Part shown: positions 1 to 4,828 of the stretch, in pieces | How the letters are laid out: each line of letters starts with the position of its first letter | Numbering within the stretch: position 1 is the first letter of the stretch | From: an uncultured Oscillospiraceae bacterium | GTDB lineage: Bacteria; Bacillota; Clostridia; Oscillospirales; Ruminococcaceae | Direction of reading: 5' to 3' | NCBI GenBank assembly: GCA_934513685.1 | Contig: CAKSWY010000041.1 | Coordinates: 1-8,464 of the forward strand | DNA length: 8,464 nt | Translations under genes and position numbers: made by a program | Notes under the pieces: model-generated | Told to the model about the DNA's origin: nothing | Seen by the model: only the letters and a program-made list of their open reading frames with translations | Databases searched by the model: none

Positions 1-72
1 GCGCAGGCTATTGGTGGAGCTGGAGAAAGTATCCGTAGTGGCTTGTTGCAATTAGGGGATGCTCTTCGATAA
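1..72 (+). CDS. 3' end of an unidentified protein (5' truncated by window)
   Basis: The window opens inside an open frame that reads about 23 residues (AQAIGGAGESIRSGLLQLGD, then ALR) and ends at TAA 70-72. The tail is Gly/Ala-rich and then amphipathic, as in the C-terminal helix of a larger protein. The codons are AT-leaning (att, ggt, gaa, agt, tta, caa), like the lipoprotein gene just downstream and unlike the GC-rich genes after 780, so this gene probably belongs to the same acquired segment. The frame cannot be proven from so short a piece and the family is not recognisable. It lies 65 bases upstream of the lipoprotein start on the same strand, so the two could be co-transcribed. Confidence 0.5.
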   Translation, partial: AQAIGGAGESIRSGLLQLGDALR

Positions 73-73
73 C

Positions 74-87
74 TTCCAGTTTGACGA
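74..87 (+). repeat. Short direct repeat, copy 1 (after a stop codon)
   Basis: TTCCAGTTTGACGA lies one base after the stop codon of the upstream partial gene. It matches the copy at 549-562 in 13 of 14 bases. The two copies flank the lipoprotein gene in the same orientation. Confidence 0.5.
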
Positions 88-137
88 GGTGCCTTATATG
101 TAATCAAATGAAAAATCGGAATTTAAGGAGGTCTTGT

Positions 138-542
138 ATGAAGAAAATCGTATGTACAATGCTATGTATTATGCTTTTATTTGGTTTGAGTGCTTGTGGT
201 GGAGATGTCAGTGAAGTAAAAACTCATAATGTTGAATCTGAGAGCTATTCAGAAGAGGATATTAAAGCCGCTATTGACACAATAAAAAAGGAGTTTAAGA
301 GTGACTGGAAAGGATGCACTCTCACAGAAATTTACTATGCCGGAGATGACTGCACGAAAGATCATAAAGATTGGGCAGACAGAAACAATGCAGATGAAGT
401 CATTGTTTTATTATCTTCATTCGATGTTGATTCATCTGGTGGAGACGGGTCTTTGAATCCAAATAGTACATACAGTGATTGGAAGTGGATTTTAGTTAGA
501 ACAAATGGCGGAAAGTGGCAGCATGTTGACCATGGATATTAA
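138..542 (+). CDS. Small secreted lipoprotein of unknown function
   Basis: This predicted 134-residue protein starts with a lipoprotein signal peptide: MKK at the n-region, a hydrophobic stretch at residues 4-16, and the lipobox LSAC at 17-20, with Cys20 as the lipidated residue followed by GG. It should be anchored on the outer face of the cytoplasmic membrane. I chose ATG 138 because TAAGGAGG sits just upstream and the signal peptide begins there; an in-frame ATG at 81 has no such support and would bury the signal. The mature part has a helical Glu/Lys-rich region (about 35-55), a Cys pair (about 59 and 71), and a conserved-looking C-terminal half with a VIVLLSSFDVDSSGGDGSLN segment and a WKWILVR strand ending in HVDHGY. 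I recall similar small Firmicute lipoproteins but cannot name a characterised family. Codons are AT-rich, in sharp contrast with everything after 780, which suggests horizontal acquisition. A role as an immunity or accessory lipoprotein in a mobile cluster is possible but unproven. Confidence 0.85.
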   Translation: MKKIVCTMLCIMLLFGLSACGGDVSEVKTHNVESESYSEEDIKAAIDTIKKEFKSDWKGCTLTEIYYAGDDCTKDHKDWADRNNADEVIVLLSSFDVDSSGGDGSLNPNSTYSDWKWILVRTNGGKWQHVDHGY

Positions 543-760
543 GTCAAATTCCAGTTTGTCGAACAGATAACAAGGGCGCACTTCTATACACCGTTCGGTG
601 TAGTGCATTACGCGCGGAACTTGGCTCTCCCAGAGGAGGAGCCAAGGGGGCTGCCTGCAACTGTGCCATATGTCATAATAGCACAAAGAAACGGAGCGCA
701 TCCGCACCGATACGCTCTGTTCACTGTCTTACGAACGCCCCGCTAAAGCCCCGGCTTTTC
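543..760. other. Non-coding stretch with three hairpins, possible mobile-element edge
   Basis: No convincing gene lies between the lipoprotein stop and the purB promoter. It holds three inverted repeats. The first is 578-606: GCAC then TACACC (587-592), loop GTTC, then GGTGTA and GTGC, a 10-pair stem with a 5-base bulge. The second is 620-646, CTTGGCTC against GAGCCAAG. The third is 691-720, ACGGAGCG against CGCTCTGT with one G-T pair. A weaker TGTGC/GCACA pair (662-666 and 681-685) lies between them. None is followed by a T-run, so they do not look like ordinary terminators. A small AAAGC/GCTTT hairpin at 735-748 followed by a T is a weak terminator candidate. The composition shifts from AT-rich to GC-rich across this stretch. 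Confidence 0.55.
549..562 (+). repeat. Short direct repeat, copy 2 (after a stop codon)
   Basis: TTCCAGTTTGTCGA begins six bases after the lipoprotein stop codon and repeats the 74-87 motif with one A-to-T change. Both copies sit right behind stop codons, so the unit could mark the ends of a gene cassette or be a leftover of a tandem duplication. Confidence 0.5.
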
Positions 761-790
761 TTGACGGGCCGGCGTTTTTGGGGATATAAT
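761..790 (+). promoter_or_regulatory. purB promoter, sigma-A type
   Basis: TTGACG (761-766) and TATAAT (785-790) are separated by 18 bases, giving a near-consensus housekeeping promoter. Transcription would start near 797 and leave a leader of about 80 bases before the purB start at 878. The GC-rich surroundings make this pair stand out. Confidence 0.8.
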
Positions 791-842
791 ACACTCAGAA
801 TGGAAAAGTATGGCCCAGGCGAATGCCCGGCCTTGGAACACA

Positions 843-861
843 GCGGCCCCGGCCGCCTTTT
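843..861 (+). promoter_or_regulatory. Terminator-like hairpin in the purB leader
   Basis: GCGGC (843-847), loop CCCG and GCCGC (852-856) form a 5-pair GC stem, followed by CTTTT at 857-861. The T-run directly abuts the ribosome binding site GGGAGG (862-867). It could act as a weak attenuator or tune ribosome access. The stem is short, so it could also be chance in GC-rich DNA. Confidence 0.3.
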
Positions 862-877
862 GGGAGGAACGTACAAC

Positions 878-2311
878 ATGGCACACGATCGTTACATCAG
901 CCCCTTCTCCACCCGCTATTCCAGCGACGAGATGCAGTACATCTTCAGCGACGACAACAAGTTCCGCACCTGGCGGCGGCTGTGGATCGCCCTGGCCAAG
1001 GCGGAGAAGCGCCAGGGTCTGGACATCACCGACGAGCAGATCGCCCAGCTGGAGGCCCATGCCGATGACATCAACTATGAGGACGCCATCGCCCGGGAAA
1101 AGCTGGTGCGCCATGACGTGATGAGCCATGTGTACGCCTACGGCCTGCAGTGCCCCGACGCGAAGGGCATCATTCATCTGGGCGCGACCAGCTGCTATGT
1201 GGGCGACAACACCGATGTGATCGTAATGCGCCAGGGCCTGGAGCTGGTGCGCAAAAAGCTCATCGGCGTGCTGGCCCTGCTGGCCGACTTTGCCCGGGAA
1301 TACAAGGATATGCCCTGCCTGGCCTACACCCACTGCCAGCCTGCCCAGCTGACCACCGTGGGCAAGCGCGCCACCCTGTGGATGAACGAGTTCTACATGG
1401 ACCTGGAGGAGCTGGACGCCCGCATTGCCCATCTGGCCCTGCGCGGCGCCAAGGGCACCACCGGCACCCAGGCCAGCTTTATGGAGCTGTTTGAGGGCGA
1501 CGAAGAGAAGATCAAGGCTATGGAGGCGGACATCACCGCCCAGATGGGCTTTGACAAGGTGGTGCCCGTCAGCGGCCAGACCTACAGCCGCAAGGTGGAC
1601 TATCAGGTGCTGAGTGCCCTGGCCGGCATTGCCCAGAGCGCCATGAAGATGGCCACCGACATCCGCCTGCTGGCCAACTTCAAGGAGATGGAAGAGCCCT
1701 TTGAGAAGAACCAGATCGGTTCCTCCGCCATGCCTTACAAGCGCAACCCCATGCGGTGCGAGCGCATCTGCGCCCTGTCCCGCTATCTGATGGTGGACGT
1801 GCTGAACCCGGCCTTCACCACCGGCACCCAGTGGTTCGAGCGCACGCTGGATGACTCCGCCAACAAGCGCGTGGCCATGGCCGAGGGCTTCCTGGCGGCA
1901 GACGCCATCCTGAACATCCTGCTGAACATCAGCGACGGCCTGGTGGTGTACCCCAAGGTGGTGCGCAGCCGCGTGATGGCCGAGCTGCCCTTCATGGCCA
2001 GCGAGAACATCATGATGAAGGCCGTGAAGAAGGGCGGCGACCGGCAGGAGCTGCACGAGCGCCTGCGCCAGCACGCCATTGCCGCCGCCGCTCAGGTGAA
2101 GCAGGAGGGCCTGCCCAACGACATGATCGCCCGGGTGGAGGCGGACCCCGCCTTCGGCCTGACCCGCGAGGAGATCGAGGCCGAGCTGCAGCCCGAGGCC
2201 TTTACCGGCCGTGCCCCCCATCAGGTGGAGGAGTTCCTGGCCAATGTGATCCAGCCTGTGCTGGACGCCAACCAGGATGCCCTGGGCCAGAAGGCAGAAC
2301 TGAACGTGTAA
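878..2311 (+). CDS. purB: Adenylosuccinate lyase
   Basis: This predicted 477-residue cytosolic enzyme of the fumarase/aspartase superfamily makes fumarate in two purine steps: SAICAR to AICAR, and adenylosuccinate to AMP. The three conserved active-site regions are present in order: RHD with His79, then GATSCYVGDNTD (102-113) and THCQPAQ with the catalytic-acid-type His152, then the fumarate lyase signature GSSAMPYKRNP (281-291) with its catalytic serine loop. The length matches clostridial PurB (about 475). I chose ATG 878 because GGGAGG lies 10 bases upstream and the MAHDRYISPFSTRY start is typical. An in-frame ATG at 761 overlaps the -35 element and is not used. The gene is transcribed alone: its own promoter lies upstream and a strong terminator follows the stop. 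No other pur genes are in the window, so it is separated from a purine cluster here. Confidence 0.97.
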   Translation: MAHDRYISPFSTRYSSDEMQYIFSDDNKFRTWRRLWIALAKAEKRQGLDITDEQIAQLEAHADDINYEDAIAREKLVRHDVMSHVYAYGLQCPDAKGIIHLGATSCYVGDNTDVIVMRQGLELVRKKLIGVLALLADFAREYKDMPCLAYTHCQPAQLTTVGKRATLWMNEFYMDLEELDARIAHLALRGAKGTTGTQASFMELFEGDEEKIKAMEADITAQMGFDKVVPVSGQTYSRKVDYQVLSALAGIAQSAMKMATDIRLLANFKEMEEPFEKNQIGSSAMPYKRNPMRCERICALSRYLMVDVLNPAFTTGTQWFERTLDDSANKRVAMAEGFLAADAILNILLNISDGLVVYPKVVRSRVMAELPFMASENIMMKAVKKGGDRQELHERLRQHAIAAAAQVKQEGLPNDMIARVEADPAFGLTREEIEAELQPEAFTGRAPHQVEEFLANVIQPVLDANQDALGQKAELNV

Positions 2312-2348
2312 CAGCGCGCCCCGCTCTGGGGGCCGCGGCTTAAAAAAG

Positions 2349-2396
2349 AAACGCCCCGCGCGATGGGCCTGCCGGCCGCTGTGCGGGGCGTTTTTT
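2349..2396 (+). terminator. Intrinsic terminator after purB
   Basis: AACGCCCCGC (2350-2359) pairs with GCGGGGCGTT (2383-2392), and the T-run spans 2391-2396. The 23-base loop contains a second small GGCC-type pairing. An A-rich run (2342-2351) precedes the stem, so it may also work in reverse. It ends only 21 bases before the next start codon. Confidence 0.9.
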
Positions 2397-2417
2397 GCAA
2401 ACGAAGAGGAAAAGACC

Positions 2418-3023
2418 ATGACCGAAAAAGAAAAAATGCAGGCGGGCCTGTGGTTCAACGCAAACTACGACCTGGCCCTGTGCGCCGAGCGGGAGCAGAC
2501 CGCCGAGCTGTGCCAGGCGCTGAACAGCACCCCCTATACCTCCAAAGAGTCCCGAAAGATCCTGCTGGCCCGGCTGCTGCCCGGTCTGAGCGAAAAGGCG
2601 GGGCTGCTCAGCCCCTTCCAGTGCGATTACGGATTCAACATCACCATCGGCGAGGGCAGCTTTTTGAACCGGGGCTGCTATCTGATGGACTGCGCCCCCA
2701 TCGCTCTGGGCAAACACGTGTTTATGGGGCCGGACTGCGGCGTTTACACCGCGGTGCACCCCTTTGACGCGGCCAGCCGCAACACCGGGCTGGAAAAGGC
2801 CCTGCCCGTGACCATTGAGGACGAGGTGTGGCTGGGCGGCCATGTGACCATTCTGCCCGGCGTGACCATTGGCCGGGGCAGCATCATCGGCGCGGGCAGC
2901 GTGGTGACCAAGGACGTGCCCGCCGGCGTGGTGGCAGCGGGCAACCCCTGTCGGGTGCTGCGCGCCCTCACCGAAGAGGACCTGGCCCAGTGCCCGCGCC
3001 AGCTGGCCGGGCAGCCGGAGTGA
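2418..3023 (+). CDS. Sugar O-acetyltransferase (maltose/galactoside acetyltransferase family)
   Basis: This predicted 201-residue enzyme resembles the LacA/Maa/NodL group, which moves an acetyl group from acetyl-CoA to a sugar hydroxyl. The N-terminal helical part (about 1-60, with a YDLALCAEREQ-type segment) matches the Mac domain that precedes the left-handed beta helix in this family. From about residue 70 hexapeptide repeats run through FNITIGEGSFLNRGCYLMD, then ALGKHVFMGPDC, VWLGGHVTILPGVTIG and GSIIGAGSVVTKDVPAGVV. The catalytic histidine of the family fits His114 in TAVHPFD, and the CoA-side AAGNPCRVLR motif is intact. Length is normal (about 185-205). The start has AGAGGA seven bases upstream. 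The stop is five bases before the rsuA start, so the two are translated from one message. The acceptor sugar cannot be read from sequence; cell-envelope sugars or detoxification of spare sugars are both possible. Confidence 0.93.
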   Translation: MTEKEKMQAGLWFNANYDLALCAEREQTAELCQALNSTPYTSKESRKILLARLLPGLSEKAGLLSPFQCDYGFNITIGEGSFLNRGCYLMDCAPIALGKHVFMGPDCGVYTAVHPFDAASRNTGLEKALPVTIEDEVWLGGHVTILPGVTIGRGSIIGAGSVVTKDVPAGVVAAGNPCRVLRALTEEDLAQCPRQLAGQPE

Positions 3024-3028
3024 CGGCC

Positions 3029-3751
3029 ATGGGAGCAGAGAAAAAGACCCGGCTGGACAAATACGTGGCCCAGGCGCTGGAGATTCCCCGCAGCGCCAGC
3101 CGGGAGATGATCGCCAAGGGCCGGGTGACCGTGAATGGTCAGGTGTGCAAAAAGGCGGACACCCAGCTGGAGCCGGGGGCAGACGTGTGTGCCGGCGGCC
3201 AGCCGCTGCGCCATGAAGAGTTTGTGTACCTGATGCTGAACAAGCCCGAAGGGGTGGTGAGCGCCGCCGAGGACAAGCGGGACACCACCGTGGTGGACCT
3301 GGTGCGGGACGCATACCCCCGGCGAACGCTGTTCCCGGCGGGGCGGCTGGACAAAACCAGCACTGGGTTTGTGCTGCTGACGGACGATGGGGCCTTTGCC
3401 CACGACATTCTGGCCCCGCGCCGCCACGTGAGCAAGACCTACCGGGTGGTGCTGGACGCCCCGGCGACCCCGGCCATGGCCGAGGGCTTTGCCAAAGGGG
3501 TGATGCTGGCGGACGGCCAGACCATGGAACCGGCGGAGCTGTACCCGGACGAAGAGGATCCCTGCCGCTGCACCGTGGTGCTGCACCAGGGGGTATACCA
3601 CCAGATCAAGCGGATGTTCGGGGTGTACGATGTGGGGGTAAACGCCCTGCACCGCACGGCCATCGGCGGCCTTGCGCTGGACGCCGCCCTCGCGCCCGGC
3701 CAGTGGCGCGCACTGACCGCGGAAGAGGTGCAGAAAATTCAGCAGCGCTGA
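3029..3751 (+). CDS. rsuA: 16S rRNA pseudouridine synthase (RsuA family)
   Basis: This predicted 240-residue enzyme turns a uridine in rRNA into pseudouridine; RsuA itself modifies U516 of 16S rRNA. An S4 RNA-binding domain occupies about residues 7-55 (RLDKYVAQAL, then SREMIAKGRVTVNG). The catalytic domain follows, with YLMLNKPEGVVSA at about 69-81 and the motif GRLDKTSTGFVLLTDDG, whose Asp108 is the catalytic aspartate. The later KTYRVVLD strand and HQIKRMFG motif, both family hallmarks, are present. The start ATG 3029 is chosen because GGAG (3017-3020) sits eight bases upstream within the previous gene's end and the S4 domain begins directly after it; longer in-frame extensions upstream lie over the acetyltransferase gene. 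RsuA versus the close RluB/E/F relatives is decided mainly by length and the single S4 domain, so the exact target uridine is an inference. Confidence 0.92.
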   Translation: MGAEKKTRLDKYVAQALEIPRSASREMIAKGRVTVNGQVCKKADTQLEPGADVCAGGQPLRHEEFVYLMLNKPEGVVSAAEDKRDTTVVDLVRDAYPRRTLFPAGRLDKTSTGFVLLTDDGAFAHDILAPRRHVSKTYRVVLDAPATPAMAEGFAKGVMLADGQTMEPAELYPDEEDPCRCTVVLHQGVYHQIKRMFGVYDVGVNALHRTAIGGLALDAALAPGQWRALTAEEVQKIQQR

Positions 3752-3769
3752 GCAGATGAGAAGAAATTG

Positions 3770-3817
3770 GCAGGCCCGCCCCGGGTTTACCCCAGGGTGG
3801 GCCTGCTTGATGTTTTT
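3770..3817 (+). terminator. Long-stem intrinsic terminator after rsuA
   Basis: GCAGGCCCGCCC (3770-3781) pairs with GGGTGGGCCTGC (3795-3806) with one G-T pair, and an inner GGG/CCC extends it around loop TTTAC (3786-3790). A T-rich tail (TTGATGTTTTT) follows. It closes the acetyltransferase-rsuA unit and insulates the metal module. Confidence 0.9.
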
Positions 3818-3877
3818 GTGCCGCGGCAAACAGCACCTTCGCCAAAATAAAACCCTGAAAAATGTGCAGAAATCCTA

Positions 3878-3906
3878 TTGACATCCACAGAACCTCTGCA
3901 TATAAT
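3878..3906 (+). promoter_or_regulatory. Consensus promoter of the metal-resistance module
   Basis: TTGACA (3878-3883) and TATAAT (3901-3906) are both perfect consensus hexamers with the ideal 17-base spacer. So strong a promoter fits a gene that is normally held off by a repressor. The predicted start near 3913 lies inside the operator that follows, leaving a leader of about 84 bases. Confidence 0.92.
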
Positions 3907-3934
3907 GAACATATGAACAGTTGCTCATATGTTC
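3907..3934 (+). promoter_or_regulatory. ArsR/SmtB-type operator
   Basis: A perfect 10-base inverted repeat, GAACATATGA (3907-3916) and TCATATGTTC (3925-3934), abuts the -10 element. Counting the inner bases, the arms are 13 long about a central GT (3920-3921) with a single mismatch. The core TGAACA-GT-TGCTCA closely resembles the TGAACA-type half sites bound by the SmtB/CadC/CzrA group of metal repressors. Its position over the start site would block initiation. The repressor gene directly downstream is the obvious ligand, so this is autoregulation. Confidence 0.88.
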
Positions 3935-3996
3935 GAGAGGATTGAAAACAGAGGGCCGCTGTTCCGAACCATTTACCCCGAAAGGAGGCTGCCCGG

Positions 3997-4371
3997 ATGC
4001 TTGTAATGCCCGGCCAGAACGAACCGCTGGACTGCTGCGAAGAAAATCGGATCCATCAGGACATTTTGCAGAAAGTACAGTCCGACCTTCCCGATGACGA
4101 GATCCTGTACGACTTGGCCGAACTGTTTAAGGTGTTCGGCGACTCCACCCGCATCAAAATCCTGTACGCCCTGTTTGAATCGGAGATGTGCGTGTGCGAC
4201 ATTGCTGACCTGCTGGGGCTGACCCAGTCGGCCATCAGCCATCAGCTGCGCACCCTCAAGGCCAACAAACTGGTGCGAAGCCGGCGGGAGGGCAAAACCG
4301 TCTTTTACTCGCTGGCCGATCAGCACGTGCGCTCCATCATCGGGCAGGGAATGGACCATGTGATGGAGTGA
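3997..4371 (+). CDS. ArsR/SmtB-family metal-sensing repressor, CadC-like
   Basis: This predicted 124-residue winged-helix repressor should bind the operator upstream and release it when a soft metal binds. The helix-turn-helix spans about 63-92 (DIADLLGLTQSAISHQLRTL), followed by the wing RREGKTVFYSL. It carries both metal-site types of this family. The alpha3N side has the ExCVCD motif with Cys65 and Cys67 plus an N-terminal Cys13-Cys14 pair that could supply further ligands. The C-terminal alpha5 side has Asp108, His110, His121 and Glu124, in the exact D-x-H-x10-H-x2-E spacing of SmtB. This supports Cd/Pb/Zn sensing rather than arsenic. AAAGGAGG (3981-3988) lies eight bases before ATG 3997; Met4 is a possible later start. 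It leads the module HMA protein-ATPase. Length is typical (about 120). Confidence 0.95.
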   Translation: MLVMPGQNEPLDCCEENRIHQDILQKVQSDLPDDEILYDLAELFKVFGDSTRIKILYALFESEMCVCDIADLLGLTQSAISHQLRTLKANKLVRSRREGKTVFYSLADQHVRSIIGQGMDHVME

Positions 4372-4452
4372 CCCCAAAACCCGACTCAACGCCCTGCGGC
4401 GCTGACCATACATTGCTTCAGAACTTCAATCAAATCGAAGGAGGAACTTCTC

Positions 4453-4671
4453 ATGAAAAAGACCTTTATGCTGGAAGACCTGGACTGCGCCCATTGCGCT
4501 GCCAAGATGGAGGACGCCATCAACAAGCTGGAGGGCGTGAACAAGGCCACCGTGAACTTCCTGGCTCAGAAAATGACCGTGGACGCCGTGGATGACCGCT
4601 TTGACGAGATCATGCAGGAGATCGTCAAGGTCTGCAAAAAGGTGGAGCCCGACTGCGAGATCAAGCTGTAA
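4453..4671 (+). CDS. Stand-alone HMA heavy-metal-binding protein
   Basis: This predicted 72-residue protein is a single heavy-metal-associated domain of beta-alpha-beta-beta-alpha-beta type. The metal loop is LEDLDCAHCAAKME with the CxxC pair Cys12/Cys15. An aspartate immediately before the first Cys is the usual sign of a Zn/Cd/Pb-type rather than copper-type HMA domain; His14 sits between the two. The C-terminus ends in the usual hydrophobic strand after Cys60 and Cys66. AAGGAGG (4438-4444) precedes ATG 4453 by eight bases. It lies 81 bases after the repressor, shares its promoter, and corresponds to the N-terminal domain missing from the ATPase downstream. It may therefore deliver metal to the pump, bind it as a buffer, or both. 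Which of these is an inference. Confidence 0.94.
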   Translation: MKKTFMLEDLDCAHCAAKMEDAINKLEGVNKATVNFLAQKMTVDAVDDRFDEIMQEIVKVCKKVEPDCEIKL

Positions 4672-4697
4672 GGCTGCGCTCCCTTCATCATGCATTG

Positions 4698-4737
4698 CCC
4701 CGTCCGGTCAAAGCGCATTTGCACCGGATGGGGTTTT
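4698..4737 (+). terminator. Intrinsic terminator between the HMA gene and the ATPase
   Basis: CCCCGTCCGGT (4698-4708) pairs with ACCGGATGGGG (4723-4733) over 11 pairs with one G-T. The loop folds further as CAAA/TTTG around GCGCA. Only four Ts follow (4734-4737), so read-through to the ATPase is plausible. It would make the repressor and HMA transcripts more abundant than the pump transcript. Confidence 0.82.
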
Positions 4738-4759
4738 ATCGGCCCAAATTTCCCAATGG

Positions 4760-4790
4760 ATTGATTTCTGATAACGATAAATCGATGATT
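4760..4790 (+). promoter_or_regulatory. Weak promoter/operator candidate ahead of the ATPase
   Basis: TTGATT (4761-4766) and GATGAT (4784-4789) are 17 bases apart, a 4-of-6-type match on the second hexamer. An imperfect inverted repeat, ATTGATTT (4760-4767) and AAATCGAT (4779-4786), overlaps them. The stretch is AT-rich compared with its surroundings. It has no TGAACA-type ArsR half site, so a second regulator, or chance, would be needed to explain the repeat. Confidence 0.3.
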
Positions 4791-4828
4791 CGCTTTGAAA
4801 ACGGATTCGAGGGAAAGGAGACCCTCTC

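Noticed and set aside
81..137. Earlier in-frame start (ATG 81) for the lipoprotein
   Set aside because: It would put 19 polar, Cys/Arg-rich residues before the signal peptide and has no ribosome site; ATG 138 has a strong one.
492..707. 71-codon minus-strand open frame over the hairpin region
   Set aside because: It overlaps the lipoprotein 3' end, has no ribosome site and crosses several hairpins. I could not exclude a gene remnant, but the sequence does not support a working gene.
743..2458. A 571-codon open frame on the minus strand across purB
   Set aside because: It is a shadow of GC-rich codon bias opposite a clear purB. The product is Gly/His/Leu-rich with no recognisable domain and no ribosome site.
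2340..3829. Long minus-strand open frames opposite the acetyltransferase and rsuA
   Set aside because: Both plus-strand genes have intact family motifs; the antisense products are low-complexity Ala/Gly/His-rich chains running through two terminators.
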